Made by a program: the position numbers and the translations under genes. A DNA stretch of 64,000 nucleotides from assembly GCA_035582835.1 (NCBI GenBank), contig JAYKAV010000666.1, positions 1,685,784-1,749,783 of the forward strand. The letters run 5' to 3'. Source of the stretch: Phoebastria nigripes. Taxonomy: Eukaryota > Chordata > Aves > Procellariiformes > Diomedeidae. The notes under the pieces were generated by a model that made no database searches, was not told the DNA's origin, and saw only the letters and a program-made list of their open reading frames with translations. Positions 48,915-60,674 of this stretch are shown piece after piece; within the stretch, counting starts at the first letter, position 1; each line of letters opens with the position of its first letter.

Positions 48915-51900
48915 ATGTCATAGTTATAAATAGCACAAGAACTTTACTGGGACACAGCATGTCTATGCCATGATGAGGAGCTTGATTTGCAGAAGCCCTG
49001 AAGCGTATCAAGTGCAGGAGTGCTGAAGAAAATGTTGTTCTGTAGTTGGACATTATTCAGTTGTATTGGTTGCAGCATGAGTATTTCAGACTTAGGAGAT
49101 GACATCGATTTTTTCAGCATGTTTTTTTATTTTAAAGAGAAAAACGCATAAAGTTCAGGTTCACATCTTGTCTGCTTTGCCCACTTTGGAAGTCCACTTA
49201 CATCACAGTGGTGGGAGCTTGTGGCAAGGTATCTGTTGCCAGACCTGCAATATATACAATAGTCCATACGATATTTCAGTTCTGTAACATAATGTAGGAA
49301 CATAACTTTTCTTTTTAAAGACTTGGATAATGTGAAAATCCTGTTCACCTTGCTGAGACAAATTCTGGAACAGGATCTGACTCGCCTCACTTTTGATGTC
49401 TACTGTGCAATATCTTTGTCTGATATCTATGTCTAAGCTACTCGCCTCGAGCTCCCTTTGAAGATAAGGAAAAGAAAAAACATTCTTAGGGTACGGTTAA
49501 TTTAAGTGCTCATTTCTTTCTGCTGCCTACAAATGGAACTTAAGATGACTAGCTGAGACGTAGGGTTTTTTTTTAAATCTAGAGGTTTTTTTATACTGTA
49601 AGTGTCCACAGTTGGCCAGATGAATCTCAAAGTGCAAGGCAAGAGAGATATCTGTTCTTTTTTTCCCCTAAATTTTGGAGAGGAAATTTTAACCTTCGGT
49701 AATGTTAACACATATTAATCCAACTGTTTGATACTCTTCATATCTGATGAATTATTCCTTCAGTGGATAAGTTCTTTCAGAGAATTCTATCACCACTGAA
49801 TAAGGTGTTTGAGTATTTCCTGTTGGTATTTCATACCTACACTTTTGTACAAATTAGTCAAAACAATAGACCATTCAGTGCTGATAGTATTTTTGTTAAT
49901 ATCTCGATGTAAGTGATACATTAACTTAAGCACTAGAATTGCCTTGTATTTTGTAATTGGACTGTTAAACAAACAAACAAACAAAAATATGAAGCTCTTT
50001 AATTTAATAGGTCCTTATCCACAATATTCCCACATTTATGAAACTTAAGCATTGTTCTGTGAAGATCTATGCTCAATAACATGCCAAGTGACATAAAGCT
50101 GGTTCTTCTCCTGCCACAGAGAGAAAACAAACTGGTTGATACGTAGCTCTCATCTAATATGTGCAATGCACAACTCTGAGCCACGTACTTTGGTAATCAT
50201 TTGTGATAAAAAGGATATATACTGAAGGCAGCTTAGAAAGGACTTCTGCTGAGCCAACATCTGCTTTTCAAAAATAAACGTTGAACACAGTTTCTTGTCA
50301 GTGTGTGTCAAAGTGCTAGTAGTGTAGTAGGGCTATTCTGTTTATATGGATTGCAATCCAAACCTGATGTGAATTGAATTTACGTTTTTAAAATAGAAAC
50401 ATGAATTGAAAGGCAATTTAATGACAATTGGAGAATGTGATTAATTATATTCCTTTCTAAGGAGCAAGTCGCTTTGAGCAGAGGCCTTGAACAGCTCAAC
50501 AGTAACCTTCAACAATAGAAGTAAGAAAATGTAGCTGCAGGAACTTTCCATGACATGTGCGGTGAGCTACAGATGCAATTTGTAAAAATGCTGGAGCACG
50601 AAGGATGACTGTGGAATGCAGATGTAGAGAGTGTTTCTGAACCCAGGGGTTTTCACAAGCAATGTATGTTAAAGATGCAAGACATTTCTTCTAAGCAAGT
50701 ACATGAAAAGTGTTCTATTTTTTTTTTCTTTTCAGGCTCTTTTATAGAAAATTTGGAATTTTATAACTTCCCATAGTTATAATTTAGCATGTCTGTCATT
50801 TGAAGTTTTCAAAGCACTTTCTCAGGATGACATATATCATTAGGACTTAGGTCTACTAATTCTTAATGACACATGTGAATGAAAACTTGATTTCTATATA
50901 AAGTTTTCTGAAGAGTCCTATGGATATAGAAATATCTGTATAAATATAGAATGTAGAATATTCTTTGAAAAGAAAGTGTTTGTAGTTCTAGTGATGCCTT
51001 GCATTTCCCAAAGGATCTTGGGCTGTAATTTAATGGTTCTAGACTTTTGCCTTTTTTGACTGTAGGAATCTCTCTTATGGAGACCTTCACCTGCTTGCCT
51101 CTATGTATCACTATGCATGAAATATTCAGGATAAGACAGGCACCCATTTAGGACCTTTCTTCTTCCCAAGTTTTGTCCTCTGTGTTCCTTATTCTGGTAA
51201 GTCAAGGCTGGCAGGACTTCTCACAACCTCTGTAGCAACAGGTTTTTAGCTACAAAGCATTTTCTTTTAGCTCTTGGATGCAGTCATGGTTGAATCATGG
51301 ATCAGTTACCTTGAACAGCTACTTGTCCTTGATTCTAGAAACAAGATTTCCCAGCCACTCTTTTCCATCGTGCTAATGATTTATTCCCCTATCATATGCC
51401 TATAAGTTATTTTGTGTTTGGGACTGCCGTAGCTAGGCCAGTTCTCTTTAGCATTATTTAATCCATTTGTTCATTGTACATGGCCATCAAAATTGCAGAG
51501 CTATAAATTGGATTGAAAAAGGGTTTCTTAGACTGGGTCAAAAGTGAAACAAAGACTTCTGGGTGGGTATAACATGATGATAATGTTCCACAAAATAAAG
51601 GAAGTCATAAATTTATTACTATTATTTATAAGTTTCCAGAAAGAGCTTGGAGCATTCTAAAAGAGACATGTAGTTCAGCACAGCTGATTGGGTGTGGCAG
51701 TGCTCATTGATGTAAGGTAGAAAATTCCTTCACTACATGAATTACTGTGTGATATTTTATTGCTTGAATCATTGAGTTAGCCAGACATAGAATTATGGTG
51801 TTACCTTTTCTTAAAAATCATCATACCTGAATTAGTCCCTGTTGCTTCTGTCTCCCTGGAGTTTAGCTCTGAANGTCTATGCACCCTTTGAAGTCTTCCC

Positions 51901-54801
51901 TACTTCAGTGGAATTTTACATGCCAAAGGTATAAATTTGAAATCTGAGTTATAAGATTGCCAGAGCTGCCAGAAGAAGAGATTTTTCTCAACTCTTGTTG
52001 TTCTGGCCTGTGTATACTGAATTAGTATTGCAGCAAACATATGTAAATATGTATGAGGCAATACCTGCCTCTGAAAAAATCTAGTAAGTGAGGGCTAATG
52101 GTTTTAGCAAGTTCAGGGAGAGTTCCAGCTGGGAATTCATATGCTGATTGCTTTCCACAGAAACTGTAGTCCACAGAGCAAAATATTCTGCAAAACCTCT
52201 GTGTTCCTGGCTAAGGCAGGTCCCTCTGGAGGGAGAGGGAAATTGTGTCTGCCTGGGCATCTCTCGGAGGAAACAAAGTCCTGGGAAATGGAGGGCACTA
52301 GCGGAGCTTGTTGTTACTGAGATAGTGCTTGTGCTGGCTAGATGCAAGGACCCAGTAACAGGGATACAGTGGGCAGGTGACAGTTATGAATAAACCCTTC
52401 TCATTTCTGCTCTGCATTCCCCAACTTCTCTGAGCTTTCTCTGTTTCAAATTATTTCTCTAGGTTTTTATTCTAACCAAACCTGGCTCTTCTGCATTTGA
52501 GTCTTTGTTGGGTGTCTTGCTATGTGGAAAAGCTCTAGGTAGATCCCTGCAAAGCTGGATGAATTGGGGTCCTGTGAGAACATATGTTAAAGCTAACTGT
52601 TGATTTTTAGGTTCATAGCTCTGAGCTGTAGTGAAGTTGGGTCTCTTCTTCCTAAAGTGATCACAGTGTAAACTGAGACACTGAGAACTTCAAGCAGACC
52701 CAAGCCAGTGGAGCTTCTGGGTGCTTTTAACACCATATTAAGGGTGGGAACTGATAGAGAAGACTCAGAGGAGACTTCAGTTAAGTTTTAAATGAATGAA
52801 AGGCATCTGCAAAAGAAAAAGTGAATATTTCTTACCACAATCATAATGACAAAAAAAAGAAGCAATGATCTTTAAACTGTTATGAAAGCAATTCAGAAAA
52901 TTCAGAAGTCTAATTCCCCTTAAGTGCAACAGTTTAATGTCTACAATTATTTTTTAAATTGGATTATTAATAAAAAAGAACTGGAAACTGTTGCAAGTAT
53001 GCAATATCCCCTGAAATGTGACTTAGAATATTTCCACGATTTCAAAAGCAGAGTTTTACTTTTATCTGTTTGTGAATTGACAACAGAAAAGTGTTGGCGT
53101 TTTATGCTATTTCATCTTTTGGATATCTCTGTTAAAGGTCTGTTTAGTTTTGAATTAGTTGCATACCTAAATTTGTTTCTTAAAGATAAGGATAGATTCT
53201 TAAACATATTGGATTATTATGTTTACACTATTTGTGATAAATTTGTATTTCTTTAAGTCTCAGCTATCCTCGATAATTCTGTTTCCCCAAAGAGATTGTC
53301 TTTTACAGGTCTGTGTGGATCAGGAAAGTGATGAATTGCTACTCCTTGTCTCTTATCCATGAATAGCTATATTTCATATATAAATTGCACATGCGGTAAT
53401 AACACTGTGAAAGATCAGTTTATTTCAATACTGGTTTTAAAAGACTGTCCTGATCCATTCCTGAAGCAATAATATCTATCAGTTATATTTAGTAGTATGG
53501 CAGAATTCCATATCTATGACTTTGACAGGGACAATGCTGGTGGTATCCATTGTAAATTATTAGCTATGAACCAACTGGATACCTTTGCTTTGTGGTTTAC
53601 GTATGGTTTTGTGCTTAAATCTATTTTATGAAGCTACCTCATAGAAAGCAGAGACATTTCTACTTAGAAACATCGAAATAGAGTCGAAGAGCATGCAAGA
53701 GCAAACAGAATTTTGTATTTCATCTACTTCTATCTTCACTTACTAGAATAAAGTGATTCTTCACCATTGTTGCATGACTTTTTTCTTTTCTGAAGAGTCT
53801 ACATTTCTCCTAAGTAGAATTAAACATCTCTGCTGAGGAGAAGTAACATCAGATTGCAATTAAAATAATAGCAATCTTCCAACTGAAACATTAATAACTT
53901 TTTTTTAAATGCTACACTTAATGTTCCAGAACAGGAAGTCATATAACATAACCAAGTTCAACAAACAGTACAGAAGGCATAATGTTTATTATTAGCATTA
54001 CATCACCATATGACAGTGACAGGTGGTGATCCACAAATGCCATCACAGTCATCAGAAGCAATGTGGGGAAACGAAAGGCTTCAAAAAGTGCAATTTTATA
54101 GCAGTATAAACCAATTCAGACCTGTTAGTTGTTAGATAACTCTGAGATAAATTTCAAAGTTAAAATTTATGGTGTCTGAAAACATGGTTTTTGGATTATT
54201 GGCTATGTAGGATGCTGCATCCTGTATTTATATTGATTTGCAAGAGCACTGGTGCTGCAAGCAGACCTAGCAGTCCTGTGTTCTAGAGTTTCCTAAAATA
54301 ACCCTGTGTCCTAATTTTTCAAGAGATGGGAGGGAAGAATTTTATATAAGAGGGTCTCAATTAGAAAATGTAAAATTATGTTTTAAAGAGAATTCTGTTG
54401 CAGAATTTCCCACTAATTCTACTATTTTGTTGAGCTGTAGTTAACTATTTTAATTAATTTCATTTTCAATATAAAAATGCCTATTGACTTTATTTTTTGA
54501 TCTATGAAAATATACATTCATATTGTTTACTTCTACAACAAAATATGTTGTGAACGTGGTGATAATAAACACAAGGAAAAATTTTAAACTCCTGTGTATC
54601 ATGCATATACAAAATGAGTAGTTAGAATTTGCCAGTTCTGAATTACTGAGAAGGAAAGAGTTCTAGGTTTGTATGTCAGTCATTTTGTGTTAGGAATGCT
54701 ATGTATATGCTTTTCTTTCTGGGATGTCTCAAATGGAAAGATGGTTAATATCAAATTGCGCCCACTTCCCTTCATACTTCGTTTCTTTTTTTTTTTTTTT
54801 N

Positions 54802-54846
<45 letters not shown>

Positions 54847-57800
54847 TTGAGGCATGCTAGAGGTACGTTAAACTAAAGAACATAAAATAGAGGTAGGATT
54901 AAGGCAATGTTTTTATCCACCAGTGGTGGGTGTGAATACATTGGGAAAAGAAGAAGCGAGAACAGAAGGTGCTGTGCCACCCCCTCATCTGTTTCGGTCA
55001 TTGTGGTGTACCCTTCTGTGACATTTAGTGCTCAGCTCCGTCACTTAGCTAGAGGTTGCATTAAATCCTGAACTGAAAAAAATAGAGCTTGAAGTACTAT
55101 GTAAAGGTCACACAATTTGTGATTGTGAATAACTGGATAGCTCTTGATTACTCATGAAGATACTGGCATATCCTGGAAATTGATGATCTTATAAGAAGTT
55201 ATATTTTAGAAATTCAGGGATCAAAATTATCTATGTAAGCAATACCTGAAAACAAAACAATGTCTGAGAACTAATTGTCCTTTCTAGTTGGCGAATACTT
55301 ACAGATGTGAAATACTTCTGCAGCTTGTGGTGTTCATTCATGAATGATTCATGAAATCCTATAAGATGAAATATGCTGAAATTTTAGGCTTCATGAATGT
55401 TNCGATACTGTAAACAGACTAATTTATTTGCGTTTGTCTTTTTTTTTTTTCACATGCAATAGCATCGTACCGTAAGAAACTGTTGAATGTGTTGGATATC
55501 ATTTATATCCATTATGTGGGGTTTTTTTTTGAAATGAGTAGCAAATATATACTCTCCTTGGTTTATAAATACAACTTGCCTGTTGTGAATTAAAGTTATG
55601 TAAATTAATGCATAATTGAAATGAAAGAATAAAGGTAATGCAGACTGAAGTGCACTGTATGTGTGTATTTACTTGTGTAAGTCTTTTGTAGGAAGATTAG
55701 ACTGAAATACAAAAAAGTTGGATATTATTATAATGAGTTCTCTTTTTCATTAAAAAGGGTTGATCAGCCATGTCGTATCTAAATTCCCTGAACTGAATTT
55801 GCCTTATAGTTTTGTGAAACTTCTGGACAAATTCTGGACATCATTCTAACAGTAACTCTACTGTTTAAAAGCATTCTCGGTGCGAGTGTTACTTCTTAGA
55901 GGATGTAAAGTTGTAAACATTTAGTTCTTAGAGTCCTTAAAGCAGATATTTTAAGTGTTTGCTACTCTGAACCAACTTGAGGGACAGCAGATTTTTTTCT
56001 TCTTAGGCCTTTTTTTCCCCCGTTTTGAATTCTTACTGTACCTATCCTTAAGCATACCTCTTTATTTTCCTTCATTACCTTTAGAGGTGATTTTCTGGCT
56101 GGCTTTTAAGATTTTTTAACTCTAGTNACACCTTCCATTCACTGATGCTGTTGAGAAGTAGATTATGACAACCAGTCTGATTTGCTCTTAAAACGTATCT
56201 CAGTGAAGGTGCATGAGTCTATCATCAATCTAGAATTTTATTGTAGCACATGAACTTTGTTCACTTTGTCTCATTGGTGACTGTGTAGTGTGATAATGCT
56301 GCTGACACTAGGTAAGCAAACTTTCGTTCTGTTCAAGCCAGTCATAAATTCACTCTTTAAAAATGTCCTTGTCTGATGCATAAAAAAGTCATAGGTTCTG
56401 AAGTAAAAGCATTATAGAAAGAGCACTAAGCATAGAATGAGAGATCTGTTTTTAGAACAAAGCTTGCAAGGACAGTATTGTCATTAGTTTTGAGGTCAGA
56501 CAGGAGTATTTTTTACTTGTTCTATGCATGACAATATTTGTTAGAACAGGAACACTTTCGCTTGTACCATGTAATTTTGGCAGTAGCAGCAAGCAAAAAA
56601 CAGTTTCTTAATCACTTCAAGAAGACGTATGCCACTTCATGATTGTCATATTACTTGCAACGAGTGGTGGTTTTGTTGGGCCACTAACACATGCAGTGAG
56701 CTATTAATGTGACATTTACGTGACTGAGCGCGCAAGTGTGTGCATGCTCCACCTACTAGGGCACACCTACTGGAGTAGCTCCATTAACCTCTCTAAAAAA
56801 GAAAATATCCCTCATTTTGCTTTTGAAAATCTCTTGCAATCTTGTCCAGATGTGTAGGTGTGTGTTTTGCCATCACAGTATAATTTTCTTCTATTCAGAG
56901 CTGTGCCTAGCAATGCTTATACTATATGTACTATAACCACATTTCAATGTATTTCTTTGCCTTTGGCTTAATTCTAATATTTGCCTTGCTCAGGTAATCC
57001 ATGAGCCCCTTTCCACTCCAGTTATAAAGGCAGTTGTATACTGGTATGGCAGAAGGGCAGTACTACTCAAATAGCATTTTTTTAAGCGTTTCTTAACGAA
57101 AACATATGATCTGTGGTTTGAGTAATTTTATGACATTAGTTTCTCATAAAGGTCCAATAGTGTATTTCCTTTAATATTATTACGGGTATACAAACTGTGG
57201 CTTTTATTCTCCATAGAAACAATGTCTGAGTAGTGTGTGTAGAATATCTTGATCAAACAATAACAACTGCTGGGCGTGTAGTGCAGTCCACAATACACCA
57301 CCAAAGCGTGCATATTGTCTTGCATTATACTACTCTTGTTAATTTGAGTTGGGACCTGTAGGGGCAAGGATGGCATATGCTTTATCACTGCTGAGCTGGA
57401 CATCTTGTTGGTTTTCAAGAAGCAACAATTTTACAGTATTTTTCACATGCTGTTCTTTGTAATTTAAGGAAAAGGGCAAAAATATATATTTTCTTAAANC
57501 TCTACATGTGCAGTTCCAAATGCATGTTTAGTAACAGGAGAGAAATGAGGTTGAGGTCATTTAGCAGTGTCCTGGAGTTCGTTTACTTAAGCTATATAAG
57601 CACTGCTGACCTGAGCATCACTGGGCTGTAGCTGGATCAAGATGGCTTTTATTACTGTTCCCATTAAAATACAAAATTAGCAATTATGATGAATAATTTA
57701 AGCACCTTTGCACCCCATTAGACTACAGTATGTAGCTGTAATTTCAATAATAAAGTATTTAATATTGGTAGTTGCAGATCAACTAATATTTGGTTGCAAT

Positions 57801-60097
57801 GCATATCTATTATTGTATTTGGNTGTTAAGATTCTTTGAAGCTTCCTCTGATGTAAAGGGGAGTGAATCTGGAACCAGCCGCAGTGTTTCTGATCACCTT
57901 CAGAATCGTGACGTGTTAGCAGATTTACTATCAATGTATAAAAACTAATGAACCACTTTAAGCCATGTCATAAAACTGGAATTCTTTTGTACTTAATTAG
58001 ATGGCCTGAAAAAGAGGAAATTGGACAAAAAACCCTATAAAATTAGCTTCATCAAAACAAATTGGAAACAGATGAGCAACCCACAGTAACTCTACAATAA
58101 CAATGCTGCAATCCTTACAACACTATGTCTTGGTTCATTTGGATTGCTTATTCAAGACCCTGTTTAAGTCTTTCCCCACATTGTTCATTTATGTATTATA
58201 GATGGAACTTGCTGGTGATGCTTATGGTAGAGATAGCATTATGCTCATAGCCTTGTCAGACTGTAATTGTTTGGGCAGATTTTTTTTTCCCTTTTCCCAA
58301 GATGTTTTCTTAGGAATAACATAGAAATTTCTGGGTAAAAAGACTCAAATATTTGTGAGAATAAGCCTGGGCAAAACCACTCTTTTGTACATATTTAACA
58401 AGTTGTGGAGAAATTTGGTATGTTCATAATTTGGAGCAGGGATTGAAATTTGGCAGGGAATCAGGAAAGTGACATTTGCTCAAAATAACCTGAATTTAAC
58501 CAACTTATAAGGCTTCAAAAAATTGCAGTCTGCACATGTGCAATAAAGGTTGTTAGTTTGGCAGCTTAAATCTTTTAAGTCTTTTCATCTGTACTGGGCA
58601 TGTTCGAGGCCGGAGTTGCAGAAGCTGAGCAGCAGTTTCCCTCAATCAGTCCCAGATGGTGGGAACTGAGGACGAGGAGATGTCTGCTGTCCACGTTCCT
58701 GCTACTGGTGCCTTAGGATCGCAGGGGTGCCATGAGGCTGTCTAACTTGAAGCAGATGACTCAGGAACATCGAATTTGACAATTTCTAGCTTGAAGTGGA
58801 TGCCTGTCAAAGCTTACAAAATTCAGCTAACTAAAAAAATTTGAAAATCCATTCTATAGTATATTTTTGATAGCTCACAAAATTCTATTAACAAAGAAAT
58901 TACAACTTTGTGTTATTAGAACTTCCTAATTGTGTTCTTTGAGGTTTAGAGAGCTGATTTGCAAAGTGCTAAGCATTCCTAGTAGCGACAGAAGCAATGG
59001 AAACTGTGTGTTGAACGTTCAATATAGTGTTTTATATAATGAGAGTTACTCTGAAAAATCCAATGGGAGGCATTTAAATTGGATCCACAAATTAAAAGGC
59101 ACTTTTGATCATAACTTCTGCAGGTGTCAGCTCTCCATTTGCAAAATGGCTCTACTATCCCCTTTCCTTCTAGTAGCTGTGAAACTACATTAGTGTTTGT
59201 GAAAAGTATCTTATAAAATCCCATGAGGAAATGAATAATTTTATCATCAAAGTTTGAATAGTGTTTAGTAAGTAGATTATGGAGCTGCTTAGTAGTAAAA
59301 AAAATACTTAAAATACTTAATGGCTTCTTGCTTAATGAGAACAATCCATCTGTAAATGGAATTAGCCAGTGATTCAGTGGGAAAATGTGATCGTAACAAT
59401 ATTACAGTACATAAACACAAACAGGTTTTAGGCTGGGTATTGCTAGCTTTTACGTGATTGACATTTGCCACTTTAGTATTCTTCTAGCATTGTTTTTGGG
59501 TGATGATTTAATAACTATCAAAGCAGGACTTTGATTTTGTGCAAGGGCTTGTTCTTGCATATGTATGGAGATATGCTTGCATATTTCTAAATCTGATTAT
59601 TCACTTGAGGAGACTTATGTATGTAAATGGTTTGAAAGGCATTGTCCACTAGCAATTTGTTAAAAAGTAATCTACTCTAATTTCATCTCTTAGGAGCTCT
59701 GCAAGGAATATTTTTAGGGATGAATATTATTTGTAGTTCAAGAAATTAATGATTAAGCCTCTTAACATTCTGAACTTGTGTTTTCACTCAGATTTTTTAG
59801 ACAGTGCTAATGATTCCTGACTTCAGGTCTTGATCTTACTGTCACCAGANCCTTAAACATGTTCCAAAGAAAGAAAATGTTTTTTGGAAGCCTTCTTAAT
59901 TTCTGCCTTAGCGAACCTAATGGACAGAGGATGACACCCGTAAATATGTTTCGAGCTCTCTTGGTGGCCTGGATCTGCTGACCTGTCCTGCTGACAATGT
60001 CCTCTACATACTGATTCCTCTATTGGTAAAGAATTAATTTAAGCAGCTTCTTATTATCCTCTTAGTCACTTTTATGGAGGCCATACATATGTACTAT
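48915..60097. other. AT-rich non-coding stretch between the two LTRs
   Basis: About 11.2 kb with no retroviral gene, so the flanking LTRs do not bound a provirus. Low-complexity pieces are an (AAAC)n run near 49.97 kb and a 59-base T tract (54786-54844). Frames are short and without family motifs. Single undetermined bases occur at 51875, 55402, 56127, 57499, 57823 and 59850. Confidence 0.6.
54786..54844 (+). repeat. poly(T) tract, about 59 bases with one undetermined base
   Basis: T runs from 54786 to 54844, broken only by N at 54801. It is the longest homopolymer in the window. On the minus strand it would be an A tail, but no polyadenylation signal is visible in the roughly 50 bases to its right. 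Its exact length is unreliable in most sequencing technologies. Confidence 0.9.
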
Positions 60098-60674
60098 TGT
60101 TGTGGTTTAACCCCAGTGGGCAACTAAGCACCACGCAGCCGCTCGCTCACTCCCCCCTGGTGGGATGGGGGAGAGAATCGGAAGGGNAAAAATAAGAAAA
60201 CTCATGGGTTGAGATAAAGACAGTTTAATAGGTAAAGCAAAAGCCATGCACACAAGCAAAGCAAAACAAGGAATTCATTCACTACTTCCCATGGGCAGGC
60301 AGGTGTTCAGCCATGTGCAGGAAAGCAGGGCTCCATCATGTGTAACGGTTACTTGGGAAGACAAACGCCATCACTCTGAATGTCCCCCCCCCTCCTCCTT
60401 CTTCCTCCAGCTTTATATACTGAGCAGGACGTCATATGGTATGGAATACCCCATTGGCCAGTTTGGGTCAGCTGTCCTGGCTATGCTCCCTCCCAGCTTC
60501 TTGGGCACCTGGCAGAGCATGGGAAGCTGAAAAGTCCTTGACCAGTGTAAACACTACTTAGCAACAACTAAAACATCAGTGTGCTATCACCTTATTCTCA
60601 TGCTAAATCCAAAACATAGCACTATACCAGCTACTAGGAAGAAAATTAACTCTATCCCAGCCGAAACCAGGACA
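60098..60674 (-). mobile_element. solo LTR of an avian endogenous retrovirus (subtype B)
   Basis: This 577-bp element has the same TG...CA ends as the copy at 48379-48914 ('tgttgtggtttaaccc' to 'gaaaccaggaca') and its own perfect 5-bp duplication, 'actat', at 60093-60097 and 60675-60679. Direction is minus: a TATATAA box lies at 60413-60419 and an intact ATTAAA signal on the plus strand as tttaat at 60224-60229. The two outer parts match the other copy closely by eye, but the segment between TATA box and polyadenylation signal is unrelated, so it is a different subfamily. No viral gene adjoins it. The retained TATA box and signal mean it could still start or end transcripts, which is inference. 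Confidence 0.93.

Noticed and set aside
48379..60674. A single 12-kb provirus bounded by the two LTRs
   Set aside because: Each LTR has its own different target-site duplication, the LTRs are of different subtypes, and the 11.2 kb between them has no gag, pol or env-like sequence.
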